Made by a program: the position numbers and the translations under genes. Under the pieces are notes generated by a model, which did not search any database, had not been told where the DNA came from, and worked only from the letters and a program-made list of their open reading frames with translations. This document shows positions 19,305 through 29,294 of a stretch of DNA of 41,342 nt, one piece after another. How positions within the stretch are numbered: position 1 is the first letter of the stretch; the number at the start of each line of letters is the position of its first letter. The stretch is from an uncultured Pelagibacteraceae bacterium (lineage in GTDB: Bacteria > Pseudomonadota > Alphaproteobacteria > Pelagibacterales > AG-422-B15): the NCBI GenBank assembly GCA_902524795.1, contig CABZEU010000012.1:1-41342 (forward strand). The letters are read 5' to 3'.

Positions 19305-21947
19305 TTATCCCAAACTCTTAATAGCTGTTTCAATTTTTTCTTTAGAAAGTACATATTCTTTATGTCTATTTTTTTGTTCATCAATTATTTCTTTAGGAGC
19401 ATTTTGTATAAAGTTTTCACTTTTTAATTTATCGTTAATTTTACTCATTTCATTTTCTACTTTTGACAAACTTTTCTGTAACCGAATTTTCTCTTTTTCA
19501 AAATCAATAATACCCTTAAGCGACAAATAGATCAAACCGTCATTAAATATAACTTGAACCATACCTTCATCCTTTGAAAAATTTTTTTCAGTTATAGACT
19601 TTGACCTTGTTAAGCTTTGAATTGTATCTTCATGTTCATCAAAAATAGTAGATAATTCATTGCTAATCCTCGAGTAATTTATATCTATCTCTGCGTTTGC
19701 CGGTACATTCATTTCAGATCTGGTAGACCTTATTGAGGAAATAAACTCAAGTAATAAGTCTATTTTATTGTTATCCTGTTTGTCTACTCTTACAACTTTT
19801 GGCCATTCTGATTTGTTTATTTTTAATGTATCACTCTTTAATATACTTGAAGCCTGATGCCATAAATGTTCTGTAAAAAAAGGCATAATGGGGTGAAACA
19901 TTATTAAGATATTTGATAATACATATGAAGTTATGTTTCTTGTTTCTTCAATATCTACATCATTTTTGGATAAATAAATAACCTTCGAAAATTCTAAATA
20001 CCAATCACAAAAAATATTCCAAGTAAATTTATAAAGTTCAGTTGCTGCCTCATTAAATCGATAATGTTCTAAAGCGAATTGAGTTTTGCTGCGACAATTT
20101 TCATATTCGGACAGAATCCATTTATTAAAAATATTTTTGATATTTTTAGAATCTATTTCCTTATAAAAGCACTTATTAAGCTCGCAAAGTTTTACTGCAT
20201 TCCAAATTTTATTGATAAAATTTTTATAACCTTCAATTCTTTGTTTTGATAATTTAATATCTCTACCTTGGGCTGCCATCGAGCACAATGCCATACGCAA
20301 TGCATCTGCACCAAATTCATCCATTAACACAAGAGGGTCAATAACGTTGCCTTTTGATTTTGACATTTTCTGACCCTTCTCGTCTCTTACCAATGCATGC
20401 ACATAAACCTCATTAAATGGAACTTTTTTTGTAAAATAAAGGCCCATCATCATCATTCTAGCAACCCAAAAAAATATAATATCAAAACCAGTAACAAGAG
20501 TTGAGGTTGGATAGTATTTTTCTAATTCAGCCGTTTTTTCAGGCCACCCTAGTGTTGAAAATGGCCAAAGTGCTGATGAAAACCAGGTATCTAACACATC
20601 GTCTTCTTGAACAAGTTCTACATCTTTGCCATAGTATTTATTTGCAGAAATATGAGCTTCTTCACCTGTTTCTTCTACAAAAATATTTCCATCAGGACCA
20701 TACCAAGCGGGAATTTGATGGCCCCATGTAAGCTGTCTTGAGACACACCAAGGTTGAATATTTTCCATCCAATCGAAATAAACTTTATCCCAATTTTTAG
20801 GTATAAATTTTGTATTGCCATTTTTAACATTATTAATTGCTTCGACAGATAATTTTTTCGCATCAACAAACCATTGATCAGTGAGCAGAGGTTCTATTAC
20901 TTCTCCCGATCGGTCGCCGTATGGAACTGTATGCAAATTTTCTTCTTCTTTACTCAAGACTTTTTTTTCTTTGAGTTCACTAATTATTTTTTCTCTTGCT
21001 TTATAACGATCAAGCCCTTGATATTCTTTTGGGCAGTTTTTGTTAAGTTCAGCATTTTCAGAAAAAATATTTATCATTTCTAATTTATGTCTCTTTCCAA
21101 GCTCGTAATCATTAAAATCATGAGCAGGAGTTATTTTTACTGCGCCGGAACCCTGATCCATTTTTACAAATTCATCAGCAACAATTGGAATTCTTTTTTC
21201 AACAATTGGAAGGATAGCAAATTTTCCAACCATATCTGAAAATCTTTTATCCTTTGGATGAACAGCTATAGCAGTATCACCTAGCATTGTTTCAGGTCTC
21301 GTAGTGGCGATAGTTATATAACCATCTTCATTCTCAATTTTATAATTAATATACCAAAGTGTACCGCTTACCTCTTTCTGAATAACCTCTAAATCAGAGA
21401 TTGTTGTTTTCAATTTGGGGTCCCAGTTACTTAGTCTCTTATCTTTATAAATCAGGCCATCCTTATATAGTTTCACAAATACATGCCGTACAGAATTAGA
21501 AAGACCTTCATCAAGTGTAAATCGTTCCCTGGACCAATCGCACGAACAACCGAGTCTTTTCAGTTGATTTATTATTTCATTTCCTGATGAATCCTTCCAT
21601 TTCCAGACTTGTTCAATGAACTCTTCTCTAGATAGGTTAGCCTTTTCTACTTTTTTCTTCTTCAATTCTCGTTCGACCACCATTTCGGTTGCGATACCAG
21701 CGTGATCTGTTCCTGGCTGCCATAATACATCTCGTCCTCTCATTCGATAAAATCTAATTAAAATGTCCTGTAACATATTGTTTAATGCATGCCCCATATG
21801 TAAATTTCCAGTTACATTTGGTGGAGGTATGACTATGCTGTAGTATTTATTTTTTGAGTCGATTGGAGCCTTAAAGTCTCCATCTTCTTCCCATTGCTTA
21901 TAGATTTTTTCTTCAACTAAATCAGGCTGATAATATTTATCTAACAT
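19305..21947 (-). CDS. valS: Valyl-tRNA synthetase
   Basis: Class I synthetase charging tRNA-Val; 880 residues. The HIGH-type motif HMGH is at residues 50-53 (after PPPNVTGNL), the editing domain includes [22 protein letters not shown] is at about 527-531 ([10 protein letters not shown]), and there is a C-terminal anticodon-binding domain plus a terminal coiled-coil arm ([19 protein letters not shown]), as in bacterial ValS. The ATG directly follows the stop of the popZ-like gene (TAAATG). Confidence 0.98.
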   Translation of the reverse strand: MLDKYYQPDLVEEKIYKQWEEDGDFKAPIDSKNKYYSIVIPPPNVTGNLHMGHALNNMLQDILIRFYRMRGRDVLWQPGTDHAGIATEMVVERELKKKKVEKANLSREEFIEQVWKWKDSSGNEIINQLKRLGCSCDWSRERFTLDEGLSNSVRHVFVKLYKDGLIYKDKRLSNWDPKLKTTISDLEVIQKEVSGTLWYINYKIENEDGYITIATTRPETMLGDTAIAVHPKDKRFSDMVGKFAILPIVEKRIPIVADEFVKMDQGSGAVKITPAHDFNDYELGKRHKLEMINIFSENAELNKNCPKEYQGLDRYKAREKIISELKEKKVLSKEEENLHTVPYGDRSGEVIEPLLTDQWFVDAKKLSVEAINNVKNGNTKFIPKNWDKVYFDWMENIQPWCVSRQLTWGHQIPAWYGPDGNIFVEETGEEAHISANKYYGKDVELVQEDDVLDTWFSSALWPFSTLGWPEKTAELEKYYPTSTLVTGFDIIFFWVARMMMMGLYFTKKVPFNEVYVHALVRDEKGQKMSKSKGNVIDPLVLMDEFGADALRMALCSMAAQGRDIKLSKQRIEGYKNFINKIWNAVKLCELNKCFYKEIDSKNIKNIFNKWILSEYENCRSKTQFALEHYRFNEAATELYKFTWNIFCDWYLEFSKVIYLSKNDVDIEETRNITSYVLSNILIMFHPIMPFFTEHLWHQASSILKSDTLKINKSEWPKVVRVDKQDNNKIDLLLEFISSIRSTRSEMNVPANAEIDINYSRISNELSTIFDEHEDTIQSLTRSKSITEKNFSKDEGMVQVIFNDGLIYLSLKGIIDFEKEKIRLQKSLSKVENEMSKINDKLKSENFIQNAPKEIIDEQKNRHKEYVLSKEKIETAIKSLG

Positions 21948-22337
21948 TTATTCTTTGTTATCTTGAGAACTTATACTTATCTTTACTGAACTTAATCTTT
22001 CTAAAACAACTCTTTTGAGTTCTTCATTTATAATATTGTCGATTATCTCTTCAGGTAAAGAATCTATTGTACTTCTTATCACATTCCGAATTTGATCTTC
22101 GCTTATTTTCAAGTCCTGTGCTTCCGCAGTAACTGTTTCATCAAGCGCCTCATCAGTAACCAATTCTGTTAATTCAAGAACACTTGTTTCGCTTTCATTG
22201 ATTTGCTTTTCATCAATAGGTTTGGTTAATTCAATGATATCTTTTGGAAGCCGCTGCTCGATATTATGCTGATCATTGCTCATCATAGATTTAATGGCAT
22301 CTAATATGTCGTCAGTATCTTTTTTGCTTTGATTCAT
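21948..22337 (-). CDS. PopZ-like (DUF2497) pole-organising protein
   Basis: A 129-residue acidic protein with the outline of alphaproteobacterial PopZ/DUF2497: an N-terminal helix DTDDILDAIKSMMSND, a middle motif DIIELTKPI and ELTELV resembling the conserved VLELTE-type segment, an acidic linker, and a C-terminal helical oligomerisation region (EDQIRNVIRSTIDSLPEEIIDNIINEELKRVV... in character). PopZ forms a polar matrix that anchors the chromosome centromere. Placement directly upstream of valS is the usual neighbourhood of this family, which strengthens a call that sequence similarity alone would leave moderate. Confidence 0.75.
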   Translation of the reverse strand: MNQSKKDTDDILDAIKSMMSNDQHNIEQRLPKDIIELTKPIDEKQINESETSVLELTELVTDEALDETVTAEAQDLKISEDQIRNVIRSTIDSLPEEIIDNIINEELKRVVLERLSSVKISISSQDNKE

Positions 22338-22368
22338 AGGTTACACATGTTGTTATATCTATTGGCTA

Positions 22369-23025
22369 TCAAAAACTAAAGATGTTTTTCTCTTTAAAAG
22401 AAGGCAATACTGGCAGAGCGCAAGGAAATAATTGCTCGGAATGAAACATGGTTTCTTTTCTTGTAAACATTTTTGCATTGCATAAGCCATTTTCTGACAA
22501 AATTGCGATTAGTCTTCCTCTTTTTTCGAGTTGATTCAACAATTTTTGAGGAACATGATCAACGGCACCTTCAATAATAATAGCATTAAAAGGGCTTTGC
22601 TCAATACAACCGTTTGAAATGCTTTTATTTATATAAATAACGTTGTTAAGATTATTTTCCTTTGTAGCTATTTCTGAAAACTTTATATAACTATCATCTT
22701 CCTCTAAAACAATTACAGTTTCGGCTATTAATGATAATATTGCTGTTAAGTAACCAGTTGTTGAGCCTAAAATTAGTACATTTTCATTTTCTTTTAAATC
22801 TATATGCAATGCAATCTTTGCAACTATTTCAGGTTTTAGAATAACTCTATGATTAGATAAAACCAAATTTTTTTCAACGTATGCGCTTTCTTTAAATTCT
22901 TCGGGCATAAAGCCTTCTCTATCTAAAGAATTAAATATAGACACTAACTTTTCAGTCATCCCATTTATAGGCTTAATTTGACCATTAACCATTCTTAAAT
23001 TGTCAGCATTAATTTCCATTAGCAT
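22369..23025 (-). CDS. Protein-L-isoaspartate O-methyltransferase-like protein
   Basis: A 218-residue protein of the PCMT fold. It shows an N-terminal region like the family (LDREGFMPEEFKESAYVEKNL), a SAM-binding motif I VLILGSTTGYLTAIL (about 83-97) and the motif FNAIIIEGAVDHVPQKLLNQL in the place of the usual AAPxxxP segment. The family repairs isoaspartyl residues, but alphaproteobacterial members next to popZ/valS are divergent and their substrate is uncertain. ATG codons at 23025 and 23019 are both possible starts; neither has a strong Shine-Dalgarno. It lies 31 bases upstream of the popZ-like gene. Confidence 0.82.
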   Translation of the reverse strand: MLMEINADNLRMVNGQIKPINGMTEKLVSIFNSLDREGFMPEEFKESAYVEKNLVLSNHRVILKPEIVAKIALHIDLKENENVLILGSTTGYLTAILSLIAETVIVLEEDDSYIKFSEIATKENNLNNVIYINKSISNGCIEQSPFNAIIIEGAVDHVPQKLLNQLEKRGRLIAILSENGLCNAKMFTRKETMFHSEQLFPCALPVLPSFKEKNIFSF

Positions 23026-23108
23026 CTTTATAGAGTTAAGATTTGATATACATATCTATTAAAATTATTCACGGTTTTTAATTATTGATGGTATAAGCTT
23101 CATTGTTT

Positions 23109-23182
23109 GGCCACGTGGCGGAATGGTTACGCAGAGGACTGCAAATCCTTGTATACCGGTTCGATTCCGGTCGTGGCCTCCA
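23109..23182 (+). tRNA. tRNA-Cys (GCA)
   Basis: Seven-base acceptor stem GGCCACG (23109-23115) pairs with CGTGGCC (23172-23178); anticodon GCA at 23141-23143; T arm CCGGTTCGATTCCGG; encoded CCA at 23180-23182. A -10-like TATAAG at 23092-23097 sits at a suitable distance upstream. Confidence 0.97.
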
Positions 23183-23183
23183 T

Positions 23184-24200
23184 TCATGATATATGCTTTC
23201 TTAAACTCTCGATAATCTTATCTGCCTGATCTTCCTTGATCCATGAATGAAAATTTTTAATCATAGCAGGACTAAAATTGGGAAGAAGTTCCAAGAGCTT
23301 AGATTTCATAGATTTGATATTGTTACCTTTTTCAAATGTTGCAAGGTACCCGATATATGACTGAGGGTATTCAGGTTGAAGTTTAACTAATTTTTCTGCG
23401 TATTTTTTTGCATTATTGCTATCTTCATCAAGAAAACTAAATCGCCAAAGCTCAAAGAATGTTCTCCACTGCCCATATGCATCTTCATATAATTCAAGTG
23501 CTTTATCCATTTCTTTAGAAGCCCTTTTTTTATCACCAATTTGATAGAGAGAAGATCCAAATAATCTTCGACCATGAGCAAATTTTTTGTTTAGCTTAAT
23601 CGAGTTGTAAGAATGATTAAGAGATAGATCAAAATTTCCACCATAATAATATGATAAACCAAATGCAAATTGACAGAGATAATTGCTCTCATTTAATGAT
23701 ACTGAGCTCCTAGCAAGGTTAAGTAATGTCTTTCGTACTTTATTTGGATCTCTCACATTAAACATCCAAAGCTTATCTGCATACGACATAGCTATTTTTG
23801 ATATAGTTATTGCTAAGTCTTCTTTTGGTATTGAGTCGCTAAGAGTGTCATAGGAATTTTTAGATAGTAAAAATCTTATTGTTCTTTTATCTTTTTGATT
23901 TTTTGATTTTCTTATTACTCCATTCTCCTCAAGATATTTTAAGCGTCTCCATAAAGTTCTTTCAGGTGACTGGGTGAAGTACTGAATATCATAGAATGAA
24001 AGACCTTTAAAAAAATTAACATAAAGCCTGAATACAATTTCTAAATCAAGAATACTGCTCAGGGATAGTGATTTTAATACCCTGAATAAACCTCCATAAA
24101 GGAAACTAAATACAGCCTCGTCAAGAAGGTTGGTGTTCTTAGAAACATCATCACTTCTGCCAAATCCAAATTCATAAATATTGTCTTTTTGTACAGTCAC
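23184..24200 (-). CDS. Winged-helix plus TPR-repeat protein, putative regulator
   Basis: A 338-residue protein with no signal peptide or membrane helix. Residues about 65-115 look like a winged helix-turn-helix (SFYDIQYFTQSPERTLWRRL, then YLEENGVIRKS and RTIRFLL as the wing). Residues about 160-320 consist of TPR-like helical pairs (for example ALELYEDAYGQWRTFFELWR and KLVKLQPEYPQSYIGYL). This pairing suggests a transcription factor with a protein-binding or sensing module, but no named family is recognised. It runs convergent with tRNA-Cys, its stop lying one base after the tRNA 3' end, and divergent from tRNA-Asn. Confidence 0.72.
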   Translation of the reverse strand: MTVQKDNIYEFGFGRSDDVSKNTNLLDEAVFSFLYGGLFRVLKSLSLSSILDLEIVFRLYVNFFKGLSFYDIQYFTQSPERTLWRRLKYLEENGVIRKSKNQKDKRTIRFLLSKNSYDTLSDSIPKEDLAITISKIAMSYADKLWMFNVRDPNKVRKTLLNLARSSVSLNESNYLCQFAFGLSYYYGGNFDLSLNHSYNSIKLNKKFAHGRRLFGSSLYQIGDKKRASKEMDKALELYEDAYGQWRTFFELWRFSFLDEDSNNAKKYAEKLVKLQPEYPQSYIGYLATFEKGNNIKSMKSKLLELLPNFSPAMIKNFHSWIKEDQADKIIESLRKHIS

Positions 24201-24276
24201 AACTTACTATTTAATATATTTCTAGATAAAGTAAAACTAGATATGCAAGATAACATTTGATATAAAGTGTTGCTAT

Positions 24277-24352
24277 TCCCCGGTAGCTCAGTTGGTAGAG
24301 CAAGCGACTGTTAATCGCTTTGTCACTGGTTCGAGTCCAGTCCGGGGAGCCA
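24277..24352 (+). tRNA. tRNA-Asn (GTT)
   Basis: Acceptor stem TCCCCGG (24277-24283) pairs with CCGGGGA (24342-24348); anticodon GTT at 24310-24312; standard D arm and T arm; encoded CCA at 24350-24352. The convergent aapP stop begins 2 bases downstream. Confidence 0.98.
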
Positions 24353-24354
24353 TT

Positions 24355-25092
24355 TTAGAGAATCTGACTAAGAAATGTCTTAGTTCTCTCACTCTCAGGA
24401 TTGGAAAAGAAGTCAGTTGGGTTTTTACTCTCTACTATCTGCCCTTCATCCATAAATATAATCTTATCAGCAACTTCTTTAGCAAAACCCATTTCATGAG
24501 TCACAACAAGCATGGTCATACCGCCTTCTGCAAGCCCAACCATAACATCAAGGACCTCCTTTATCATCTCAGGATCCAGCGCCGATGTTGGCTCGTCAAA
24601 CAACATAATTCTTGGCTCCATACATAATGCCCTGGCAATTGCCGCTCTCTGTTGTTGGCCGCCAGATAGTTGTGCTGGATACTTGTGAGCTTGATCATCA
24701 ATTTGAACTCGTTTTAAATATTTCATTGCCTTTTCTCTGGCTTCAATTTTTGGTAACTTTCTAACCCAAATAGGTGCCAAAGAGCAATTATCTAATATAG
24801 ATAGATGAGGAAATAAATTAAACTGTTGAAATACCATTCCTACTTCTCCACGAATTTTTTCAACACTTCTGTTATCATTCGTTAACTCTGTTCCTTCAAC
24901 TACAATTTCTCCTCTTTGATGCTCTTCAAGTCTGTTTATACATCTAATCAAAGTAGATTTTCCTGAGCCTGAAGGTCCACAAATAACAATTTTTTCTCCC
25001 TTAGCTACTTTTAAATTAATATCGTTAAGAACATGAAGTTCTCCAAACCACTTATGAACGCTGCTCATTTCTATCATTGTTTCTGATGTCAT
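24355..25092 (-). CDS. aapP: General L-amino acid ABC transporter ATPase
   Basis: Cytoplasmic ATPase of the AapJQMP importer (polar amino acid uptake family); 245 residues. Walker [10 protein letters not shown] at 39-47, Q-loop [10 protein letters not shown] at 86-95, signature LSGGQ at 142-146, Walker B IMLFDEP at 162-168, switch His in VVTHEMG. Fourth and last gene of the operon aapJ-aapQ-aapM-aapP, 3 bases after aapM. Confidence 0.96.
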   Translation of the reverse strand: MTSETMIEMSSVHKWFGELHVLNDINLKVAKGEKIVICGPSGSGKSTLIRCINRLEEHQRGEIVVEGTELTNDNRSVEKIRGEVGMVFQQFNLFPHLSILDNCSLAPIWVRKLPKIEAREKAMKYLKRVQIDDQAHKYPAQLSGGQQQRAAIARALCMEPRIMLFDEPTSALDPEMIKEVLDVMVGLAEGGMTMLVVTHEMGFAKEVADKIIFMDEGQIVESKNPTDFFSNPESERTKTFLSQIL

Positions 25093-25095
25093 ATT

Positions 25096-26178
25096 TTAAT
25101 TTCCTGTATCTAATTTCTTTTCAAGTCTTTGACTATATCTGCTCATTCCAAAACAAAAAACCCAAAAAATAGTCGCTGCAAAAACGTATCCCTCATGAGA
25201 AAACCCAAGCCAATCAGGATTTGTTCCAACAAATTGAATAATACCTAAAAAATCAAACAAGCCTATGATTAATACAAGAGTTGTATCTTTAAATAATGCA
25301 ATAAAGCTACCGATAATGGCTGGAATAACTATCTTCAATGATTGCGGAAGAATAATTAAGGCCATCATTTTCCAATAAGTTAGCCCTGCAGCCTGAGATG
25401 CCTCGTATTGTCCTTTGGGCATTGCTTGCAATCCCCCTCTTACAACTTCTGCTAGATACGCAGCTGAAAAAAACATTACACCTATTAGAGCTCTTATTAG
25501 TTTATCAAAGTTGACACCTTCTGGCATAAATAGTGGAAACATATTTGATGCCATAAATAATACCGTGATTAAAGGAACTCCTCTCCATATTTCAATAAAA
25601 ATTGTTGAAAGCAGAGAAACAACTGGCAACTTAGATCTTCTTCCTAAGGCTAGCATAATTCCTATGGGCAACGATAAGACAATTCCAACTCCTGCAATTA
25701 CAAGAGTAAGGAAAAGACCTCCCCAAAGTCTAGTCTCAACATTTTCAAGACCTAAACCTCCTGAAAAAAGGAACACGCAAATGATGGGAAATATGATAAG
25801 AAGAAATATCCCTACGAAACCTTTATATTTCAGGTTAGGTATAAGTAAATAAATTATACTCACAGTAAGCAGAAAGTAAGCAATGTTAACTCTCCAAAGT
25901 TCATCGGAGGGATATAATCCATAAATAATTAGTTTTATATTCTGCTTAATAAATACCCAACAAGCCCCACTGCTTGTGCAATCCTCTCGATTTGTGCCTG
26001 AAAAAGTTGCATCAAAAAATATCCAAGAAAGAAGTGGTGGAATTATTAAATAAATAAAATATAGGCCAATTAAGGTCAAAATAGTATTGTACCAAGTTGA
26101 AAAAAGATTTTTTCTCAGCCAACCTATAACCCCTATCTCAATAACGGGAGGCGTAATATTCTTATTCATATCTGACAC
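25096..26178 (-). CDS. aapM: General L-amino acid ABC transporter permease AapM
   Basis: Inner-membrane permease (360 residues, GTG start). The N-terminal half has several helices, including a loop with Cys residues (NREDCTSSGACWVF) seen in AapM-type permeases. The C-terminal half is the HisM-type permease domain with the EAA-type cytoplasmic loop (KGQYEASQAAGLTYWKMMALIILPQ), which docks on AapP. The GTG start shares one base with the aapQ stop (TAGTG), so the two permeases are translationally coupled. Confidence 0.95.
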   Translation of the reverse strand: MSDMNKNITPPVIEIGVIGWLRKNLFSTWYNTILTLIGLYFIYLIIPPLLSWIFFDATFSGTNREDCTSSGACWVFIKQNIKLIIYGLYPSDELWRVNIAYFLLTVSIIYLLIPNLKYKGFVGIFLLIIFPIICVFLFSGGLGLENVETRLWGGLFLTLVIAGVGIVLSLPIGIMLALGRRSKLPVVSLLSTIFIEIWRGVPLITVLFMASNMFPLFMPEGVNFDKLIRALIGVMFFSAAYLAEVVRGGLQAMPKGQYEASQAAGLTYWKMMALIILPQSLKIVIPAIIGSFIALFKDTTLVLIIGLFDFLGIIQFVGTNPDWLGFSHEGYVFAATIFWVFCFGMSRYSQRLEKKLDTGN

Positions 26179-27347
26179 TACCGTTCACCTACTCTCATGC
26201 TACGATTGAAAAGATTCATTATGATTGAGGTAAAGAGACTGAGAAATAAATATACTCCCATAACCATCCCGATAATTTCTATGGCTTGGCCAGTTTGCAT
26301 AAGTGCAGTTCCTGCAAATACTAAAACCAGGTCTGGGTAGGCAATAGCGGCTGCAAGTGAGGAATTCTTAGTCAGATTTAGATACTGATTTGTTAAAGGT
26401 GGAACAATAACTCTCAGAGCTTGAGGGATTATTATTAACCTCAATACTAAACCTTCTTTGAGTCCCACTGATCTTGCGGCTTCAGTTTGGCCTTTAGAAA
26501 CAGCCATAATACCAGCTCTCACAACCTCTGCAATAAATGCTGCAGTATACATCGAAAGAGCAAAAGTTAAGGCTACAAGCTCGGGTATTAATTTCATACC
26601 ACCTTTAAAATTAAAGCCTTTAAGTTCTGGAATCTCAAAAGATACAGGAAAGCCAGTTGCTGCTAGTGACGCAAAAAATACTCCTACTATTAGAGCTGCC
26701 GAAAAATAAAACGCTGGAAATGTAATTCCAGTCCTATTTTGTCTTCGTTTTGACCAGATAAAAATGAAAATAGAAATAACGATAGTTATCCAGAACAAAT
26801 AAAAAATTACTGAAGAGCCTTCACTAAAGTTTGGATCGGGTAAAAATAAACCTCTGTTATTTAGAAAAATAGAATCCATAAATTCTATACTTTGTTTTGG
26901 CTTGGGTAAGGCTCTGAGAACTGCAAAATACCAAAAGAATATTTGGAGCAAGAGAGGGATATTTCTTATTACTTCAATATACGTCTCAGCAATCTTTGCA
27001 ATAAGCCAATTTGATGACAACCGCATAATGCCAAATGCGAAACCAACAATTGTTGCAAAAAATATTCCAATACCTGCTACAAGCAATGTATTTAATAGAC
27101 CTACAATAAATGCATCAAAATAAGTTGAGGTAGGAGAATATTCTATAAGAGTCATTCCAATGTCAAATTGAGACTCTACTCCTAAGAAATGGAAGCCGCT
27201 GGCCAAACCACGCGCCATCATATTCTCAGCAGTATTTTGAACAATATAATAAACACCAAGGATTACTATTGATAGAGTAATTGCTTGATAGAATGTTCCT
27301 TGAACATTCCTATTGAAGATGAAATTTGAAAATTTGGAAGGCCTCAT
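26178..27347 (-). CDS. aapQ: General L-amino acid ABC transporter permease AapQ
   Basis: Inner-membrane permease (389 residues), partner of AapM. It has an N-terminal helix, an extended periplasmic or loop insertion typical of AapQ (LPKPKQSIEFMDSIFLNNRG), and a C-terminal permease domain with the EAA loop KGQTEAARSVGLKEGLVLRL. It lies 122 bases downstream of aapJ, with a terminator-like hairpin between them that should set it and the following genes to lower expression than the binding protein. Confidence 0.95.
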   Translation of the reverse strand: MRPSKFSNFIFNRNVQGTFYQAITLSIVILGVYYIVQNTAENMMARGLASGFHFLGVESQFDIGMTLIEYSPTSTYFDAFIVGLLNTLLVAGIGIFFATIVGFAFGIMRLSSNWLIAKIAETYIEVIRNIPLLLQIFFWYFAVLRALPKPKQSIEFMDSIFLNNRGLFLPDPNFSEGSSVIFYLFWITIVISIFIFIWSKRRQNRTGITFPAFYFSAALIVGVFFASLAATGFPVSFEIPELKGFNFKGGMKLIPELVALTFALSMYTAAFIAEVVRAGIMAVSKGQTEAARSVGLKEGLVLRLIIIPQALRVIVPPLTNQYLNLTKNSSLAAAIAYPDLVLVFAGTALMQTGQAIEIIGMVMGVYLFLSLFTSIIMNLFNRSMRVGER

Positions 27348-27396
27348 AAGTATCTTAGTTTAGATATATACTACAATATTTAGACTTAAATCACAT

Positions 27397-27427
27397 AAAA
27401 AAAGGAAGGCCAAATTAATGACCTTCC
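27397..27427 (-). terminator. Intercistronic rho-independent terminator after aapJ
   Basis: On the minus strand, an 8-bp stem (GGAAGGTC with GGCCTTCC, one T-G wobble; 27420-27427 and 27404-27411) with an 8-base loop is followed by seven T (27397-27403). It lies between aapJ and aapQ, so partial read-through would give more binding protein than permease. Confidence 0.85.
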
Positions 27428-27469
27428 CTTCTTAACTTAAAGTAATCTTACTTATAAAATTAAAGCAAA

Positions 27470-28495
27470 TTATCTTGCTGGAGGTGCGTATAAAACTCCA
27501 CCATTTTTATAAGAAGCGTTCGGCGAACCTGCTCTTGCAAGACCCACTGGAGTATTTTCTCCTACGTGTTTCTCGTAGACATCACCATAGTTGCCAACTA
27601 GTGATACAATGTCATAAGACCAACTGTCGCCTAGGTTTAAGCCAGCACCTGTCCCACCTTCTTTACCACATAGTCTTGCAACCACAGGGTTAGAGGTAAT
27701 AGCACAAGTTGTCTTAACATTTGAATTTGTTAAGCCAAATTCTTCTGCTTCAATCATTGCATTTAAAGACCATCTTACAACGTCAGCCCAGTCTCCATCA
27801 CCTTCTCTTACAACAGGTCCTAAAGGCTCTTTAGAAATTGTTTCAGGTAACACAACGTGCGCATCTGGATCAGCAAGCTTTGTTCTTTGTGCAGCTAAAC
27901 CAGATTTGTCTGTAGTATAAGTATCACATCTGCCTTCATCATAAGCATTCACAACTTCGTCCGCTTTTTCAAAAACAACTGGCTCATATGCCATGCTGTT
28001 TGCTCTGAAAAAGTCAGCCATGTTTAACTCAGTAGTTGTACCAAGGTTAGTGCAAACACTTGCACCGTCTAATTCCATAGCACTTGTAATTCCTGAGTCT
28101 TTTGTCACCATGAAGCCTTGTCCATCATAGAAATTAACACCAGCAAATTCTAAACCAATCTGAGCATCACGTGACAAAGTCCAAGTTGTGTTTCTTGACA
28201 ATACGTCAATTTCACCCGCTTGAAGTGCAGTGAATCTCTCTTTAGCTGTTAAAGGGACATATTTTACTTTGTCCGCATCACCAAAAATAGCTGCTGAAAC
28301 TGCACGACATACGTCTACATCAATACCACTCCAGTTACCATTTTCGTCAGGGTTAGAGAATCCAGGAACTCCCTGGCTCACACCGCAGTTGAAAAATCCT
28401 TGTTCTTTAACAGTGTCAAGAGTGCCTGCGTAAGCAACTGGCATCATCAATACTGAGCAAAGTAATCCAAGAATCGCATTTTTTATATTATTCAT
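27470..28495 (-). CDS. aapJ: General L-amino acid ABC transporter periplasmic binding protein
   Basis: Periplasmic solute-binding protein (341 residues) of the AapJ/BztA family. The signal peptide ends near MMPVAYA-G (about residue 23). The mature protein begins with the conserved GTLDTVKEQGFFNCGVSQG and contains GIDVDVCRAVSAAIFGDADK and VLSRNTTWTLSRDAQIGLEF, hallmarks of the family, with the C-terminal NYGDVYEKHVG. First gene of the operon, preceded by a strong Shine-Dalgarno (AAAAAGGATT) and a 134-base upstream gap. In streamlined marine bacteria such binding proteins are usually very highly expressed. Confidence 0.97.
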   Translation of the reverse strand: MNNIKNAILGLLCSVLMMPVAYAGTLDTVKEQGFFNCGVSQGVPGFSNPDENGNWSGIDVDVCRAVSAAIFGDADKVKYVPLTAKERFTALQAGEIDVLSRNTTWTLSRDAQIGLEFAGVNFYDGQGFMVTKDSGITSAMELDGASVCTNLGTTTELNMADFFRANSMAYEPVVFEKADEVVNAYDEGRCDTYTTDKSGLAAQRTKLADPDAHVVLPETISKEPLGPVVREGDGDWADVVRWSLNAMIEAEEFGLTNSNVKTTCAITSNPVVARLCGKEGGTGAGLNLGDSWSYDIVSLVGNYGDVYEKHVGENTPVGLARAGSPNASYKNGGVLYAPPAR

Positions 28496-28541
28496 AAATG
28501 ATTAATCCTTTTTTTAATTAATTAATTAAACTTATGAATAA

Positions 28542-28547
28542 ATTATA
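28542..28547 (-). promoter_or_regulatory. Candidate -10 element for aapJ
   Basis: Perfect minus-strand TATAAT about 47 bases upstream of the aapJ ATG. The hexamer 17 bases upstream (TAGATT) is a poor -35, so this would be a -35-weak or activator-dependent promoter. Confidence 0.35.
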
Positions 28548-28629
28548 ATCATAGATCAAGAGGGAATCTAAATAAAAAAAATACATGAGAAGTTTTAAAA
28601 TATTTTCTTCAACATATAGTGTTTGATCT

Positions 28630-29286
28630 TTATTGGGATACTACTTGTCGTGCAATAGTAATTCTAATATCAACTTCTTTCATGTCATCTACGACCAAGG
28701 ATTTAGCTAATTCATATTGTTCCCCAGTTAGTTGATTAATTAAATCATCGATACCATCTACTCCAGCTCCACATAAAGAAGTGGTATTGCACTGTAAATA
28801 CCAGCGAACAGACTGGGTAAGATCTTTTTTTACTCCATCACCATGTTCGTACATATTGGCTACATTAAATTGTGCCTCAGGCACTCCTTGTTCAGCAGAA
28901 AACAAATAATACTTGAATGCCTTTGAGTAATTTTTGCTAAAGTACCAATGGTCATCATAAAATTCGCCAAGTGCATATGCAGCTCGTGGATCGTTATAGC
29001 TATGGTAAAGTTGAGTAAAAATTTTTTTTGCTACTTTGTAGTTCGAAAAATTTTGTCCTAAACAGAAATCCTCAATGCCACATAAATTTATGCTTGATGC
29101 ATCATTATATAGCAATCCCAGAACATATATTGCATCTTTATTATTCTCGTTTTCTGCAAGATCCCTTAAAATTGCAATTCCTTTTTCTCTTTCACCCGAA
29201 ATAAAAAGATCGTATACAGTTTCAGCTTTAATCTGAGAATACAAAACAATAAAAATAAATAAAGATAGTAAAAGTATTCTTTTCAT
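28630..29286 (-). CDS. Secreted Sel1-repeat (TPR-like) protein
   Basis: A 218-residue exported protein: signal peptide to about residue 21 (YSQIKA-E), then Sel1-like repeats. The clearest is KAFKYYLFSAEQGVPEAQFNVANMYEHGDGV, followed by SVRWYLQC. Earlier degenerate repeats include AIYVLGLLYND and AAYALGEFYDD. Pairs of Cys (GIEDFCLGQ, CNTTSLCGAG) could form periplasmic disulfides. Sel1 proteins usually act as scaffolds; no partner can be read here. It begins 8 bases downstream of the 3' end of tRNA-Arg and could be co-transcribed with it. Confidence 0.82.
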   Translation of the reverse strand: MKRILLLSLFIFIVLYSQIKAETVYDLFISGEREKGIAILRDLAENENNKDAIYVLGLLYNDASSINLCGIEDFCLGQNFSNYKVAKKIFTQLYHSYNDPRAAYALGEFYDDHWYFSKNYSKAFKYYLFSAEQGVPEAQFNVANMYEHGDGVKKDLTQSVRWYLQCNTTSLCGAGVDGIDDLINQLTGEQYELAKSLVVDDMKEVDIRITIARQVVSQ

Positions 29287-29294
29287 TTTCTATT

